A stretch of 34,251 nt of DNA from Anaerolineales bacterium (GTDB taxonomy: Bacteria; Chloroflexota; Anaerolineae; Anaerolineales; UBA11858), in the NCBI GenBank assembly GCA_016783125.1, contig JADHXE010000010.1, positions 1 to 34,251 on the forward strand. The letters are read 5' to 3'. The stretch's first letter is position 1; each line of letters opens with the position of its first letter. The notes under the pieces were generated by a model, which made no database searches, was not told the DNA's origin, and worked only from the letters and a program-made list of their open reading frames with translations. This document shows positions 14,679 through 22,224 of the stretch, piece after piece. The translations under genes and the position numbers were made by a program.

Positions 14679-16481
14679 ATGGCTCTTGAACATATTCGTA
14701 ATTTCAGTATTATCGCGCATATCGATCACGGGAAATCCACCCTGGCTGATCGTTTGCTGCAGGTGACGGATACCATCTCCGAGCGCGATATGACCGCGCA
14801 AGTTTTGGATACGATGGATCTGGAGCGCGAGAAAGGCGTCACCATCAAGGCCTCAGCGGTGCGCATGAACTACACAGCCGAGGACGGGAAAACCTATGAT
14901 CTGAATCTCATCGATACGCCGGGCCATGTAGATTTTGGTTATGAGGTCAGCCGGGCGATGTATGCCTGCGAGGGGGCTTTATTGGTTGTCGATGCTGCCC
15001 AGGGGATCGAAGCGCAGACTTTGGCAAATTTGTATATGGCCCTGGAAGCGGATTTGGAAATCATCCCTGTGATCAACAAGATCGATCTTCCGGCAGCGCG
15101 CCCAGATGAGATCGCTGAGGAGATCAATAACCTTCTGGGGACACCTGTAGAAGAGATCATTCAGATATCCGCGAAATCGGGCAGCAATATTCAGGAGGTG
15201 TTGACTGCCATTATTGAACGGGTACCACCCCCAAAGGGTGATTCCGATGCTCCCCTTCGGGCGTTGATCTTCGATTCTCATTATGATCCATACAAAGGGG
15301 TGGTTGCTTATGTGCGCGTCTTCGATGGTCAAATCGAGCCTACGGATACTTTCCAATTGATGGCTACAGGGGCTTCGCTCTCACCAGTCGAAATAGGCAT
15401 TTTTTCACCGCACATGCAAGCCACAAAGAAACTCGCAACCGGGGAAGTGGGCTATATCGCTACGGGTTTTAAGAGCGTCAACGAGTGCCGGGTTGGGGAC
15501 ACCTTCACCCTGGCAGCCCGTCCCGCCGACGAGCCGTTGCCCGGGTATCAAAAGGCCAAGCCGATGGTGTTTGCGGGTGTCTATCCCGTGGATGGCGAGG
15601 ATTATGAAGATCTCAGGGATGCCTTGGCGAAATTACAACTGAACGACGCTGCGCTGGTTTATGAGCCTGAAACCTCTCAGGCTTTGAATTTCGGCTTTCG
15701 TTGCGGCTTCTTGGGCTTATTCCACATGGAGATCATCCAGGAGCGCCTCGAGCGGGAGTATGATCTGGATATCATCGCCACGGCTCCTTCAGTGGAATAT
15801 GAAGTCCTCATGCAAAATGGTGAAACGATCCGCATTGACTCCCCGGCCGAGCTGCCTGACGGAGGGGATATTGACGAAGTCCGCGAGCCTTGGATGAAGA
15901 TCCAAATCTTTACGCCGACTGAATATTACGGCGTGGTGATGGAGTTGGTCACTCAGCGGCGAGGGATTTATATCGATCAAGAGTACCCCACGCCCAACCG
16001 GGTGCAGCTTAATTTTGAGATCCCACTCTCTGAGTTGATCATCGATTTTTTCGATTATCTCAAATCTGGCACGCGCGGCTACGCCTCGCTCGACTATCAG
16101 TACGCGGATTACCGGCCCGATGATCTGGTCAAACTTGACGTATTGATCAACAAGGAGTCCGTCGACGCCTTAGCGGCCATCGTCCATCGTGATGATGCCT
16201 ATCGCAAGGGCCAGGCCCTGGTTTCCAAACTTAAAGATTTGATCCCGCGCCAGTTGTTTGCCGTGCCTATCCAGGCTTCAGCGGGTGGACGCGTGATCTC
16301 TCGCGCCAATGTCAAAGCGCTGCGTAAAGATGTGCTGGCCAAATGTTATGGCGGCGATGTCAGCCGCAAGCGAAAATTGCTCGAGAAACAGAAGAAAGGC
16401 AAAAAGCGCATGAAGAGTGTGGGAAATGTAGATATTCCTCAGGAAGCATTCTTGGCGGTGCTGCGGTTGCGAGATGACTGA
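14679..16481 (+). CDS. lepA: Elongation factor 4 (LepA), ribosomal back-translocase GTPase
   Basis: This full-length 600-residue LepA is a translational GTPase that acts on the ribosome. The G domain shows AHIDHGKST (13-21), the switch region [18 protein letters not shown], and NKIDLPAA. Domains II, III and V of EF-G type follow. The LepA-specific C-terminal domain is complete, ending with [20 protein letters not shown] and [14 protein letters not shown]. Nothing appears altered. Its last bases overlap the start of the next gene by 8 nt, so it leads an operon running to 18541. Confidence 0.98.
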   Translation: MALEHIRNFSIIAHIDHGKSTLADRLLQVTDTISERDMTAQVLDTMDLEREKGVTIKASAVRMNYTAEDGKTYDLNLIDTPGHVDFGYEVSRAMYACEGALLVVDAAQGIEAQTLANLYMALEADLEIIPVINKIDLPAARPDEIAEEINNLLGTPVEEIIQISAKSGSNIQEVLTAIIERVPPPKGDSDAPLRALIFDSHYDPYKGVVAYVRVFDGQIEPTDTFQLMATGASLSPVEIGIFSPHMQATKKLATGEVGYIATGFKSVNECRVGDTFTLAARPADEPLPGYQKAKPMVFAGVYPVDGEDYEDLRDALAKLQLNDAALVYEPETSQALNFGFRCGFLGLFHMEIIQERLEREYDLDIIATAPSVEYEVLMQNGETIRIDSPAELPDGGDIDEVREPWMKIQIFTPTEYYGVVMELVTQRRGIYIDQEYPTPNRVQLNFEIPLSELIIDFFDYLKSGTRGYASLDYQYADYRPDDLVKLDVLINKESVDALAAIVHRDDAYRKGQALVSKLKDLIPRQLFAVPIQASAGGRVISRANVKALRKDVLAKCYGGDVSRKRKLLEKQKKGKKRMKSVGNVDIPQEAFLAVLRLRDD

Positions 16482-17487
16482 AAATACCGCAGAGAAAAAA
16501 TCCCGATCAACCTTCGGGCAAATGCTTCCAGGCATCATCATCAGTCTGCTGGTGCTGGTATTGTTATTCCGATTTTTCGATTGGGGTGATGTCCTCGAAG
16601 CCTTGCGGCAAGCCGAATGGATTTACCTCCTGCTGGCTTTGCCGATTTATCTTCTTTCTTATGTGCTGCGCGCCTTAGCCTGGTGGACGATACTAAAGGA
16701 AGCTGTGCCCTTTTGGCGAGTCTTTTTGACCATGCACATTGGATATTTGTTGAATAATATTTTGCCGTTTCGATTAGGCGAGTTGGGGCGCGCCTATTTG
16801 TTGGGGAGGGACGGACTTGGATTTTGGCGTGTTTTTTCCACAATATTGATTGAACGTGCCTTTGACATGATCCTGGCAGTTGGCTTGCTCTTAGGCGCGT
16901 TGCCATTTGTTTTGATTTCATCGAATACGCAACAAGTGACCCTCATGGTTGGCGGGGCTGTGATCCTGGGATTGTTGGCGCTCTATCTTTTGGCGCGAAA
17001 CCGGGAATGGGCGCTGTTTCAATTTGAACGGCTGGGTGTGCGCTGGCCGTTTGTATTACGCCTGGGTAAAACCCGCTTGGATGCCTTCCTCGAGGGCTTG
17101 GGGGCATTGACTTCCTTGGGGCGGTTCCTGCGAGTTTTATTTTTGTTAGCTGCAAGTTGGGTGTTGGGAGTAGCGATTCAGTTTCTGGTGTTGCGTTCGT
17201 TCTATCCTGAGGCGCGCTTACTGCATGCTGCTACTACACAAGGGATTTCTGCCATGGGAGTAGCGGTGCCTTCATCCCCTGGGTATGTAGGTGTTTTTGA
17301 GGCTGCCATCGTGGGGGCCTTGGCTTTGTTCGATATCCCCTTCCCGATTGCTTTTGCCAACGCGCTGACATTACATTCGATGTATATCTTCTTGACAGGC
17401 GCCTTTGGTGTTTACGGTTTAGCCATCAGTGGGGTCAGCCTTGGGCAAATATTCCAGAATGTCAAACGTATGAAAGTTCAACGTTGA
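16474..17487 (+). CDS. Flippase-like membrane protein (LPG_synthase_TM / UPF0104 family)
   Basis: This polytopic protein of 337 residues has about seven to eight membrane segments and the features of the lysylphosphatidylglycerol synthetase TM-domain family: [20 protein letters not shown] (about 88-107), then [14 protein letters not shown], and near the C-terminus [20 protein letters not shown]. Bacterial members without the C-terminal transferase domain are often found with glycan or lipid genes and are thought to move or modify lipid-linked material. That is inference here. The start ATGACTGA overlaps the lepA stop, giving translational coupling. The epimerase gene follows after 19 nt. Confidence 0.85.
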   Translation: MTENTAEKKSRSTFGQMLPGIIISLLVLVLLFRFFDWGDVLEALRQAEWIYLLLALPIYLLSYVLRALAWWTILKEAVPFWRVFLTMHIGYLLNNILPFRLGELGRAYLLGRDGLGFWRVFSTILIERAFDMILAVGLLLGALPFVLISSNTQQVTLMVGGAVILGLLALYLLARNREWALFQFERLGVRWPFVLRLGKTRLDAFLEGLGALTSLGRFLRVLFLLAASWVLGVAIQFLVLRSFYPEARLLHAATTQGISAMGVAVPSSPGYVGVFEAAIVGALALFDIPFPIAFANALTLHSMYIFLTGAFGVYGLAISGVSLGQIFQNVKRMKVQR

Positions 17488-17506
17488 AGGTTTTTTAGAG
17501 AGCTCA

Positions 17507-18541
17507 ATGTCGAAACATTACCTGGTTACTGGAGGAGCCGGTTTCATTGGCTCGAATTATGTCCATCGATTGTTGTCGCGTGGAGAGCGGGTTACGGTCT
17601 TCGACAATCTTTCTCGGGCTGGCGCGCCGCTCAATATTGAATGGTTACGATCTACTCATGGTGAAGGCTCTTTCCAACTCATCGTTGGGGATATTCGTGA
17701 TGCGGATAAGCTCGCACAAGTAACTCGGGATGTAGATATTATCCTTCATCTGGCGGGGCAGGTAGCTGTAACCACTTCGGTTGTTGATCCTCGCAGTGAT
17801 TTCGAAGATAACGCCTTGGGAACCTTCAATGTTCTCGAAGCAGCCCGGCTATCAGGGCGGAAGCCGATTGTAATTTATGCCTCTACCAATAAAGTTTATG
17901 GAGGAATGGAAGAAGTCCGCGTCGAGGAAGGGAGCACCTGCTACAAATATGCAGACCTGCCCTTTGGCGTTCCCGAAACCCAAATGCTGGATTTCCACTC
18001 CCCATATGGTTGTTCGAAGGGGGCCGGTGACCAATATATGCGCGACTATCACCGCATTTACGGTCTCAATAGCGTAGTTTTCCGCCAGAGTTGTATCTAT
18101 GGCCCGCGTCAATTCGGCATTGAAGATCAGGGTTGGGTGGCCTGGTTTGTTATCGCTGCCCTGCTTGCGAAGCAGATCACAATCTATGGCGACGGCAAGC
18201 AAGTGCGGGATGTGCTGTTCATCGATGATCTGTTGGATGTCTACGACACAGCCATTGCCAACATCACCACGGCCGCAGGGCAGGTATACAACATCGGCGG
18301 CGGCCCGGCGAACACCCTATCGATCTGGCAGGAATTTGGGCCTTTACTAGAGAAACTGCTGGGCCGCAAAATCCCCGTTGAGCGCGGCAATTGGCGACCT
18401 GGTGATCAGCATGTTTATATCTCTGACATTCGCAAAGCCGAACGCTATCTGGGCTGGCAACCGAAGGTAAGCGTCGAAGATGGAGTCCGCCGCCTGTTCG
18501 AGTGGGTCAAATCCAACAAACAACTTTTTTCTTCAGCCTAA
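17507..18541 (+). CDS. NAD-dependent sugar-nucleotide epimerase, CDP-paratose 2-epimerase-like
   Basis: This extended short-chain dehydrogenase has 344 residues. The NAD site TGGAGFIGSNYV is at 8-19, and the catalytic YGCSK (Tyr167, Lys171) and ASTNKVYGG are intact. The stretch RQSCIYGPRQFGIEDQGWVA and then YGDGKQVRDVLFIDDL is characteristic of the CDP-paratose/tyvelose 2-epimerase (RfbE) branch. The true substrate may be another nucleotide sugar. It is the third gene of the lepA run. AGAGAG lies 4 nt before the ATG. A hairpin with T-rich trailer follows the stop codon. With the nearby GT4 gene it suggests surface glycan synthesis. Confidence 0.88.
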   Translation: MSKHYLVTGGAGFIGSNYVHRLLSRGERVTVFDNLSRAGAPLNIEWLRSTHGEGSFQLIVGDIRDADKLAQVTRDVDIILHLAGQVAVTTSVVDPRSDFEDNALGTFNVLEAARLSGRKPIVIYASTNKVYGGMEEVRVEEGSTCYKYADLPFGVPETQMLDFHSPYGCSKGAGDQYMRDYHRIYGLNSVVFRQSCIYGPRQFGIEDQGWVAWFVIAALLAKQITIYGDGKQVRDVLFIDDLLDVYDTAIANITTAAGQVYNIGGGPANTLSIWQEFGPLLEKLLGRKIPVERGNWRPGDQHVYISDIRKAERYLGWQPKVSVEDGVRRLFEWVKSNKQLFSSA

Positions 18542-18543
18542 AC

Positions 18544-18563
18544 CCTAACCCGGACAAGCCGGA
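18544..18563 (+). repeat. 20-bp dispersed word after a stop codon, copy 2
   Basis: CCTAACCCGGACAAGCCGGA starts 3 nt after the epimerase stop codon and matches 4304-4323 in 17 of 20 positions, same orientation. Confidence 0.6.
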
Positions 18564-18581
18564 ACCAAACAAAGATTTAGC

Positions 18582-18660
18582 CTCACGCAAAGGCGCCAAG
18601 ATCGCTAAGAAAAACAATAAAAAATCTTTGCGACTTTGCGTGAGATTTTCTTGTTTTTTG
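18582..18660 (+). terminator. Inverted repeat with T-rich trailer after the epimerase gene
   Basis: CTCACGCAAAGGCGCCAAG (18582-18600) pairs with 18626-18644 in 17 of 19 positions across a 25-nt A-rich loop. It is followed by ATTTTCTTGTTTTTTG. It may end the lepA operon transcript. The arm sequence is of a GCAAAG-word type common in intergenic repeats, so its origin may be a repeat element. Confidence 0.55.
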
Positions 18661-18701
18661 TGCAGGAATCTCTTTGCTAACTGTTTAACTTACTGACATT
18701 G

Positions 18702-18736
18702 ACTCCCAACTTGCAACATGTAACGTGTAACTTTTT
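18702..18736. repeat. Five heptamers directly before the GT4 start
   Basis: ACTCCCA, ACTTGCA, ACATGTA, ACGTGTA, ACTTTTT in strict 7-bp register, ending 2 nt before the ATG at 18739. TTGACT (18699-18704) and TAACGT (18721-18726) could form a weak promoter with a 16-bp spacer. Confidence 0.6.
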
Positions 18737-18738
18737 CT

Positions 18739-19902
18739 ATGCGCATTCTCACTGTCCTCACCTACTACAGACCCCACACCAGCGGCCTGACCATCTACGT
18801 TGAACGCCTAGCGCGAACCCTGGCCAAGCGCGGCCATCAAGTCACTGTGCTGACATCTCAATACGACAAGAATTTACCTCGCGAGGAAATGGTTGACGGT
18901 GTGCGTGTATTGCGTGCGCCGGTTGTGTTGCGCGTTAGCAAGGGAGTCATCATGCCCACCTTTGGGTATCTGGTCTGGAAGCTGGCCCTGGAGAACGACG
19001 TCATCCATTTGCATTTGCCGCAGTTTGATGCCGCGGGGGTTGCTCTGCGCGGGCGATTGTTAGGTAAGCCGACGGTGATCACATACCATTGTGATCTGAA
19101 ATTACCCCCAGGGATTTTCAATCGCTTCGTAAACCAGGTTGTCCATGTGATGAACCATATCGCAGCGATTTTCACGCATAAGATCAGTGCGTATACAGAA
19201 GACTTCGCAACCCACTCGCCATATCTATCACGGTTTGCAGAGAAAGTGCGCGTCATTCTTCCTCCGGTCGAATTACCCAAAGCAAGCCAATCTGATATTG
19301 ATGCTTTTGGCGTGGAGCACAATTCTGAAAGCCGCCGCCCGGTGATCGGCATGGCGACGCGTTTTGCTTCCGAGAAGGGCGTTGAAGTTCTCTTGGATGC
19401 ATTGCCCAAGGTTTTGGATCAATACCCCAATGCGATGGTGCTCTATGCTGGACAATATGAAGATGTCATGGGTGAGGAAGCCTATCTGCAACGCTTACTC
19501 CCAACTATTCAACGGTATCAAGCAGATGGGCGATGGAAATTCCTCGGAAATTTGAATCTCGCTCAAATGTCGGCGTTTTACCCCAATCTGGATGTGTTGG
19601 TAGTGCCCAGCTTGAACTCCACGGAAACCTTCGGGTTAGTTCAGATCGAGGCCATGATGAATGGCGTTCCGTGCGTGGCCTCTAATCTGCCCGGTGTGCG
19701 TCAGCCGCCTAAAATGACCGGTATGGGTGAAGTCGTTCCCATCGGTGATGCAGATGCCCTGGCCGAGGCTTTGTTGAAGATTTTCGCCAACCCTGAAGGC
19801 TATCAGGGCGATCTCGATGAGATCAACAAGACCTTCGATCCGCAAACCAATGCGCAAGCTTATGAGAAGTTGTATAAGGAGTTGATGGAGGAGTTGTCGT
19901 AG
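18739..19902 (+). CDS. GT4-type glycosyltransferase
   Basis: This 387-residue GT-B enzyme belongs to family 4. The N-terminal half starts MRILTVLTYYRPHTSGLTIY, with the glycine-rich acceptor loop and VERLARTLAKRGHQVTVLTS. The C-terminal donor domain has GMATRFASEKGVEVLLDALP and the retaining EX7E motif in ETFGLVQIEAMMNGVP (Glu296 and Glu304). It probably adds a hexose or similar sugar to a lipid-linked acceptor at the cytoplasmic face of the membrane. Donor and acceptor are unknown. The ATG at 18739 has no Shine-Dalgarno sequence and is preceded by a heptamer tract. The stop is 19 nt from the converging toxin gene. Confidence 0.9.
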   Translation: MRILTVLTYYRPHTSGLTIYVERLARTLAKRGHQVTVLTSQYDKNLPREEMVDGVRVLRAPVVLRVSKGVIMPTFGYLVWKLALENDVIHLHLPQFDAAGVALRGRLLGKPTVITYHCDLKLPPGIFNRFVNQVVHVMNHIAAIFTHKISAYTEDFATHSPYLSRFAEKVRVILPPVELPKASQSDIDAFGVEHNSESRRPVIGMATRFASEKGVEVLLDALPKVLDQYPNAMVLYAGQYEDVMGEEAYLQRLLPTIQRYQADGRWKFLGNLNLAQMSAFYPNLDVLVVPSLNSTETFGLVQIEAMMNGVPCVASNLPGVRQPPKMTGMGEVVPIGDADALAEALLKIFANPEGYQGDLDEINKTFDPQTNAQAYEKLYKELMEELS

Positions 19903-19921
19903 GATGTGCTGAAGGTACGTT

Positions 19922-20323
19922 CTACGGAATGACTTCGAAACCCTGCTCGGCGAAGTGCGAGTCGAAGGTGAATGCTTTCTGAATGCCTTGGCGGAGCATT
20001 GTCTCGAAACTGGTGAAATCTACCAGGCTGAGACGGCGGCGGTTGGCAAGAAGTAAAGTGTTCATGGCTTCGTTGTGTTCTGTCTTCCCAAGCCACTCGA
20101 CTGTTAGCAATGGCATCATGTCCATTTGAAAGGTACGTAAGATGTTCATGCCGTGCCGCCGTTGTATCAACGAAATCGCTTCAAGAAGAATATAGTTATT
20201 GCACTGGATGGTCTCGTTCTTCTCGATCAAATCAAACCAGGTTTGTTTAGCCTGGTCGTGGAAACGATCTTCCCTGCACAAAATAGCGATAATTGCCGAT
20301 GTATCAATCAAGATCATTGCCAT
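19922..20323 (-). CDS. PIN-domain ribonuclease toxin (VapC-like)
   Basis: This 133-residue PIN-domain protein has the expected acidic residues: Asp7 in LIDTSA, Glu48 in YILLEAIS, Asp102 in LVDFTSFE and Asp121 in TFDSHFAEQGF. VapC toxins cleave RNA, often tRNA or rRNA, when released from the antitoxin. The start (ATGGCAATG) lies within the antitoxin gene with a 20-bp overlap and a GAGG about 9 nt upstream, so translation is coupled. Length and arrangement are standard. RNA target is unknown. Confidence 0.88.
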   Translation of the reverse strand: MAMILIDTSAIIAILCREDRFHDQAKQTWFDLIEKNETIQCNNYILLEAISLIQRRHGMNILRTFQMDMMPLLTVEWLGKTEHNEAMNTLLLANRRRLSLVDFTSFETMLRQGIQKAFTFDSHFAEQGFEVIP

Positions 20324-20585
20324 CGCCGCCTACCTCAGCATAGATTTCAGCCAGGTATTTATCGTGGTTGATCGAGACATCCGTCGCCCCATCGATATCC
20401 GTGGCAATTCCTGCCAAGGCCTTGGCCCGGCGGATTAATTCTGCACGATCTGGCTTTGGCTGTTGTTGAGCCAATAAATTTACACCGCGCCGCACCAACT
20501 CCGCCATGGAGACATTATACTCAGCAGCCTTCTCTCGCAGGAATTTATGCTGTTCTTCTGTCAGTTGAATTTGTGTTCTGATCAT
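20304..20585 (-). CDS. Ribbon-helix-helix-type antitoxin (VapB-like)
   Basis: This 93-residue protein has an N-terminal RHH-type DNA-binding segment, MIRTQIQLTEEQHKFLREKA then EYNVSMAELVRRGV. The C-terminal part would bind the toxin and includes ATDVSINHDKYLAEIYAE. The frame opens with a GTG at 20591, but the ATG at 20585 aligns with the start of the paralogue at 21031 and is preferred. It overlaps the toxin gene, the classic order for VapBC. It shares about 27 of its first 28 residues with the second antitoxin upstream. Confidence 0.85.
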   Translation of the reverse strand: MIRTQIQLTEEQHKFLREKAAEYNVSMAELVRRGVNLLAQQQPKPDRAELIRRAKALAGIATDIDGATDVSINHDKYLAEIYAEVGGDGNDLD

Positions 20586-20605
20586 CGCCACCTATCTCCG
20601 CATTT

Positions 20606-20772
20606 TCTACCGTACATTTAGCGCTAGAAGGCCCACATGGCGTTATTTGCGCTAAAAATTGACCACAGATGAATAAGATGAACACAGATTTTCTTACCTT
20701 TACATCCAATTTATCCTATTTGCCTACGGCACGCCTCTGGCGTCTGTGGCTATTTGCCAGATGTACGGTAGA
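20606..20772. repeat. 12-bp inverted repeat flanking the spacer between the two antitoxin genes
   Basis: TCTACCGTACAT (20606-20617) and its exact reverse complement (20761-20772) bracket 143 bp. The bracketed region holds a small hairpin TTTAGCGC/GCGCTAAA (20617-20656) and a 9-bp-period word near 20662-20693 (ACAGATGAA type). The right arm lies within the 3' end of the second antitoxin gene. It could be the footprint of the duplication or an inserted element. Confidence 0.5.
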
Positions 20773-21031
20773 GAATCTCCGCATAGATTTCAGCCAGGTA
20801 TTTATCGTGATTTATGGAAACATCTGTCGCGCCTTCAATATCTTCGTATGCGCCAATCGACAACGCCCGGCGTTTGAGTTCTTCCCGGCTGGGCTGGGTT
20901 TGCTGCCCTGCCAGTGCCAGCAAGTCTACACCTCGCCGCACCAACTTGGCCATAGAGACGTTATACTCGGCGGCCTTCTCTCGCAAGAACTTATGTTGTT
21001 CTTCCGTTAACTGAATTTGCGTCCGGATCAT
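20750..21031 (-). CDS. Solitary RHH-type antitoxin paralogue
   Basis: This 93-residue paralogue of the VapB-like protein has a nearly identical N-terminal DNA-binding half and an identical ATDVSINHDKYLAEIYAE block near the C-terminus. The middle differs (QQTQPSREELKRRALSIGAY against QQPKPDRAELIRRAKALAGI). It ends in an unrelated ILYRTSGK. No PIN gene follows; the next gene is the other antitoxin, 164 bp away. GGAG lies 7 nt before the ATG. It has its own extended -10 and an operator-like repeat. It may cross-regulate the VapBC operon or neutralise its toxin. Confidence 0.82.
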   Translation of the reverse strand: MIRTQIQLTEEQHKFLREKAAEYNVSMAKLVRRGVDLLALAGQQTQPSREELKRRALSIGAYEDIEGATDVSINHDKYLAEIYAEILYRTSGK

Positions 21032-21042
21032 CTCTAAACTCC

Positions 21043-21071
21043 AAAAGTGTAATCACTTTTCCGAAAGTGAT
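21043..21071 (-). promoter_or_regulatory. Operator-like inverted repeats in the leader of the solitary antitoxin gene
   Basis: AAAAGTG-TAAT-CACTTTT (21043-21060) and ATCACTTT-TCCG-AAAGTGAT (21052-21071) interlock as three alternating half sites. They sit at and just after the expected transcription start, where RHH antitoxins usually repress their own promoter. The tract extends to the -10 box. Confidence 0.55.
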
Positions 21072-21074
21072 GTA

Positions 21075-21083
21075 ATTATATCA
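21075..21083 (-). promoter_or_regulatory. Extended -10 promoter of the solitary antitoxin gene
   Basis: Minus strand TGATATAAT, a perfect extended -10, with start expected near 21068. On plus the same bases include TATCAT (21079-21084), 4 nt before the methyltransferase ATG, so the two genes may share overlapping back-to-back promoters. Confidence 0.6.
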
Positions 21084-21088
21084 TCGAA

Positions 21089-21919
21089 ATGGAAACCAAT
21101 CCCCAATATCCAATATCCAATATCAAACATCCAAGAACCAAGGATTACCTCTGGCCTCACCTGCGCGACTTACCCTACTTCCGCGCCCTGCTGCGGGCCG
21201 TCGAAGCGCGTTTTTATGAGGATATCGAACTCCTGGCACCAACTCTGGATTTGGGGTGTGGAGATGGACACTTTGCCACGATAGCCTTCGATCGCCAGTT
21301 AGAGGTGGGAGTTGACCCCTGGTGGGGGCCTTTACAGGAAGCTGCATCCCGAAGAGCTTATCACGGCCTGGCTCAGTCTGATGGAGCGGCCTTACCATTC
21401 CCCGATGGAACCTTTGCTAGTGCGGTAAGCAACTCGGTTTTAGAACATATTCCATATCTTGACGTTGTTCTACAAGAAACAGCGCGGGTTCTCAAGCCAG
21501 GAGCGCCTTTCATTTTCTGCGTTCCCAACCACAATTTCTTGCCAAATCTTTCTTTTGGCCGCTTACTAAATCGAATCCATTTGCGTGGTTTAGGGGATGC
21601 TTACCGCGCTTTCTTCAATCGCATCTCCCGTCATCATCATTGCGATTCCACTGAGGTCTGGGGAGAGCGTTTACTGCGAGCTGGTTTCAAGGTCGAACGT
21701 TGCTGGCATTATTTCTCCCCTGCGGCGCTGCGAACACTGGAGTTGGGTCATTACTTCGGCTTGCCATCATGGATCAGCCGGTTACTCACCGGGCGCTGGA
21801 TTCTTGCTCCGTATCGTTGGAATCTGTCTCTGACAAGGCGTTTAGTACAACCATATTACGATGAGCCGATAGCTGCCGACGATGGGGCTTACAGCTTTTA
21901 TGTAGCTCGGCGGGTGTAA
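21089..21919 (+). CDS. SAM-dependent methyltransferase (class I, Methyltransf_11-like)
   Basis: This 276-residue protein has a Rossmann-type methyltransferase core: LDLGCGDGHF (motif I, 53-62), VGVDPW, SDGAALPFPDGTFASAVSNS and VLEHIPYLDVVLQETARVLK, then FIFCVPNHNF. The C-terminal region contains NRISRHHHCDSTEVWGERL and has no assigned role. The substrate is unknown; a glycan or lipid acceptor would suit the neighbourhood. Residues about 3-18 are encoded by a seven-unit heptamer tract (21096-21144), so the native N-terminus is uncertain. No later ATG fits well and no Shine-Dalgarno sequence is present. Confidence 0.85.
   Translation: METNPQYPISNIKHPRTKDYLWPHLRDLPYFRALLRAVEARFYEDIELLAPTLDLGCGDGHFATIAFDRQLEVGVDPWWGPLQEAASRRAYHGLAQSDGAALPFPDGTFASAVSNSVLEHIPYLDVVLQETARVLKPGAPFIFCVPNHNFLPNLSFGRLLNRIHLRGLGDAYRAFFNRISRHHHCDSTEVWGERLLRAGFKVERCWHYFSPAALRTLELGHYFGLPSWISRLLTGRWILAPYRWNLSLTRRLVQPYYDEPIAADDGAYSFYVARRV
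21096..21144. repeat. Seven-unit heptamer tract inside the methyltransferase N-terminus
   Basis: Seven 7-mers in perfect register: CCAATCC, CCAATAT three times, CAAACAT, CCAAGAA, CCAAGGA. It begins 7 nt after the start codon and is the reverse complement of the ATTGGNN tract at 7369-7396. Confidence 0.75.
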
Positions 21920-22224
21920 TTGGTTTGTTGGATCTATGGTTCGTAAGAAATGATATCAGTTCGATTTTGAAATTTGAGGAAGAATGTGATAAATTGTACA
22001 AGTACTTTTGTACTGTAGAGAGAAAAGTAGCCGAGAAATATGGTATAGTGTGAAAGTCTTTTCGTTCATAATCTTCATAATCTTAGTGTGTTTATGAAGG
22101 GTGACGCTGGCTATCGCGAATCACTTTACTGCAATAATGACAGGCCATGAGCCATAGTTCAGGATAGTGTTTTATCCAATAGGTTCTTGGAGAGACAATC
22201 TTATCTTCCGATATTTTATGAGGT
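21920..22224 (+). other. 305-bp leader region of the giant gene
   Basis: No gene is supported. It holds a nested palindrome GTACAA-GTACTT-TTGTAC (21996-22013, with AAGTACTT inside), an extended -10 (22041-22049), a direct repeat CATAATCTT (twice near 22068-22085), and small hairpins GGC-CATGA-GCC and GGATA/TATCC (22162-22177). No known riboswitch class was recognised. Confidence 0.5.
22041..22049 (+). promoter_or_regulatory. Extended -10 promoter candidate for the giant gene
   Basis: TGGTATAGT matches TGnTATAnT. Start near 22056 would give a leader of about 170 nt. The palindrome centred near 22004 lies 30-40 bp upstream, an activator-like position. Confidence 0.4.

Noticed and set aside
18582-18644. 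Inverted repeat after the epimerase gene considered as an attachment site
   Set aside because: There is no integrase, no tRNA and no second copy in the window. The T-rich trailer suits a terminator better.
21920-22224. Leader of the giant gene considered as a known riboswitch (for example cyclic-di-GMP type)
   Set aside because: No conserved core of a class I recognise could be found. Only generic small hairpins are present.
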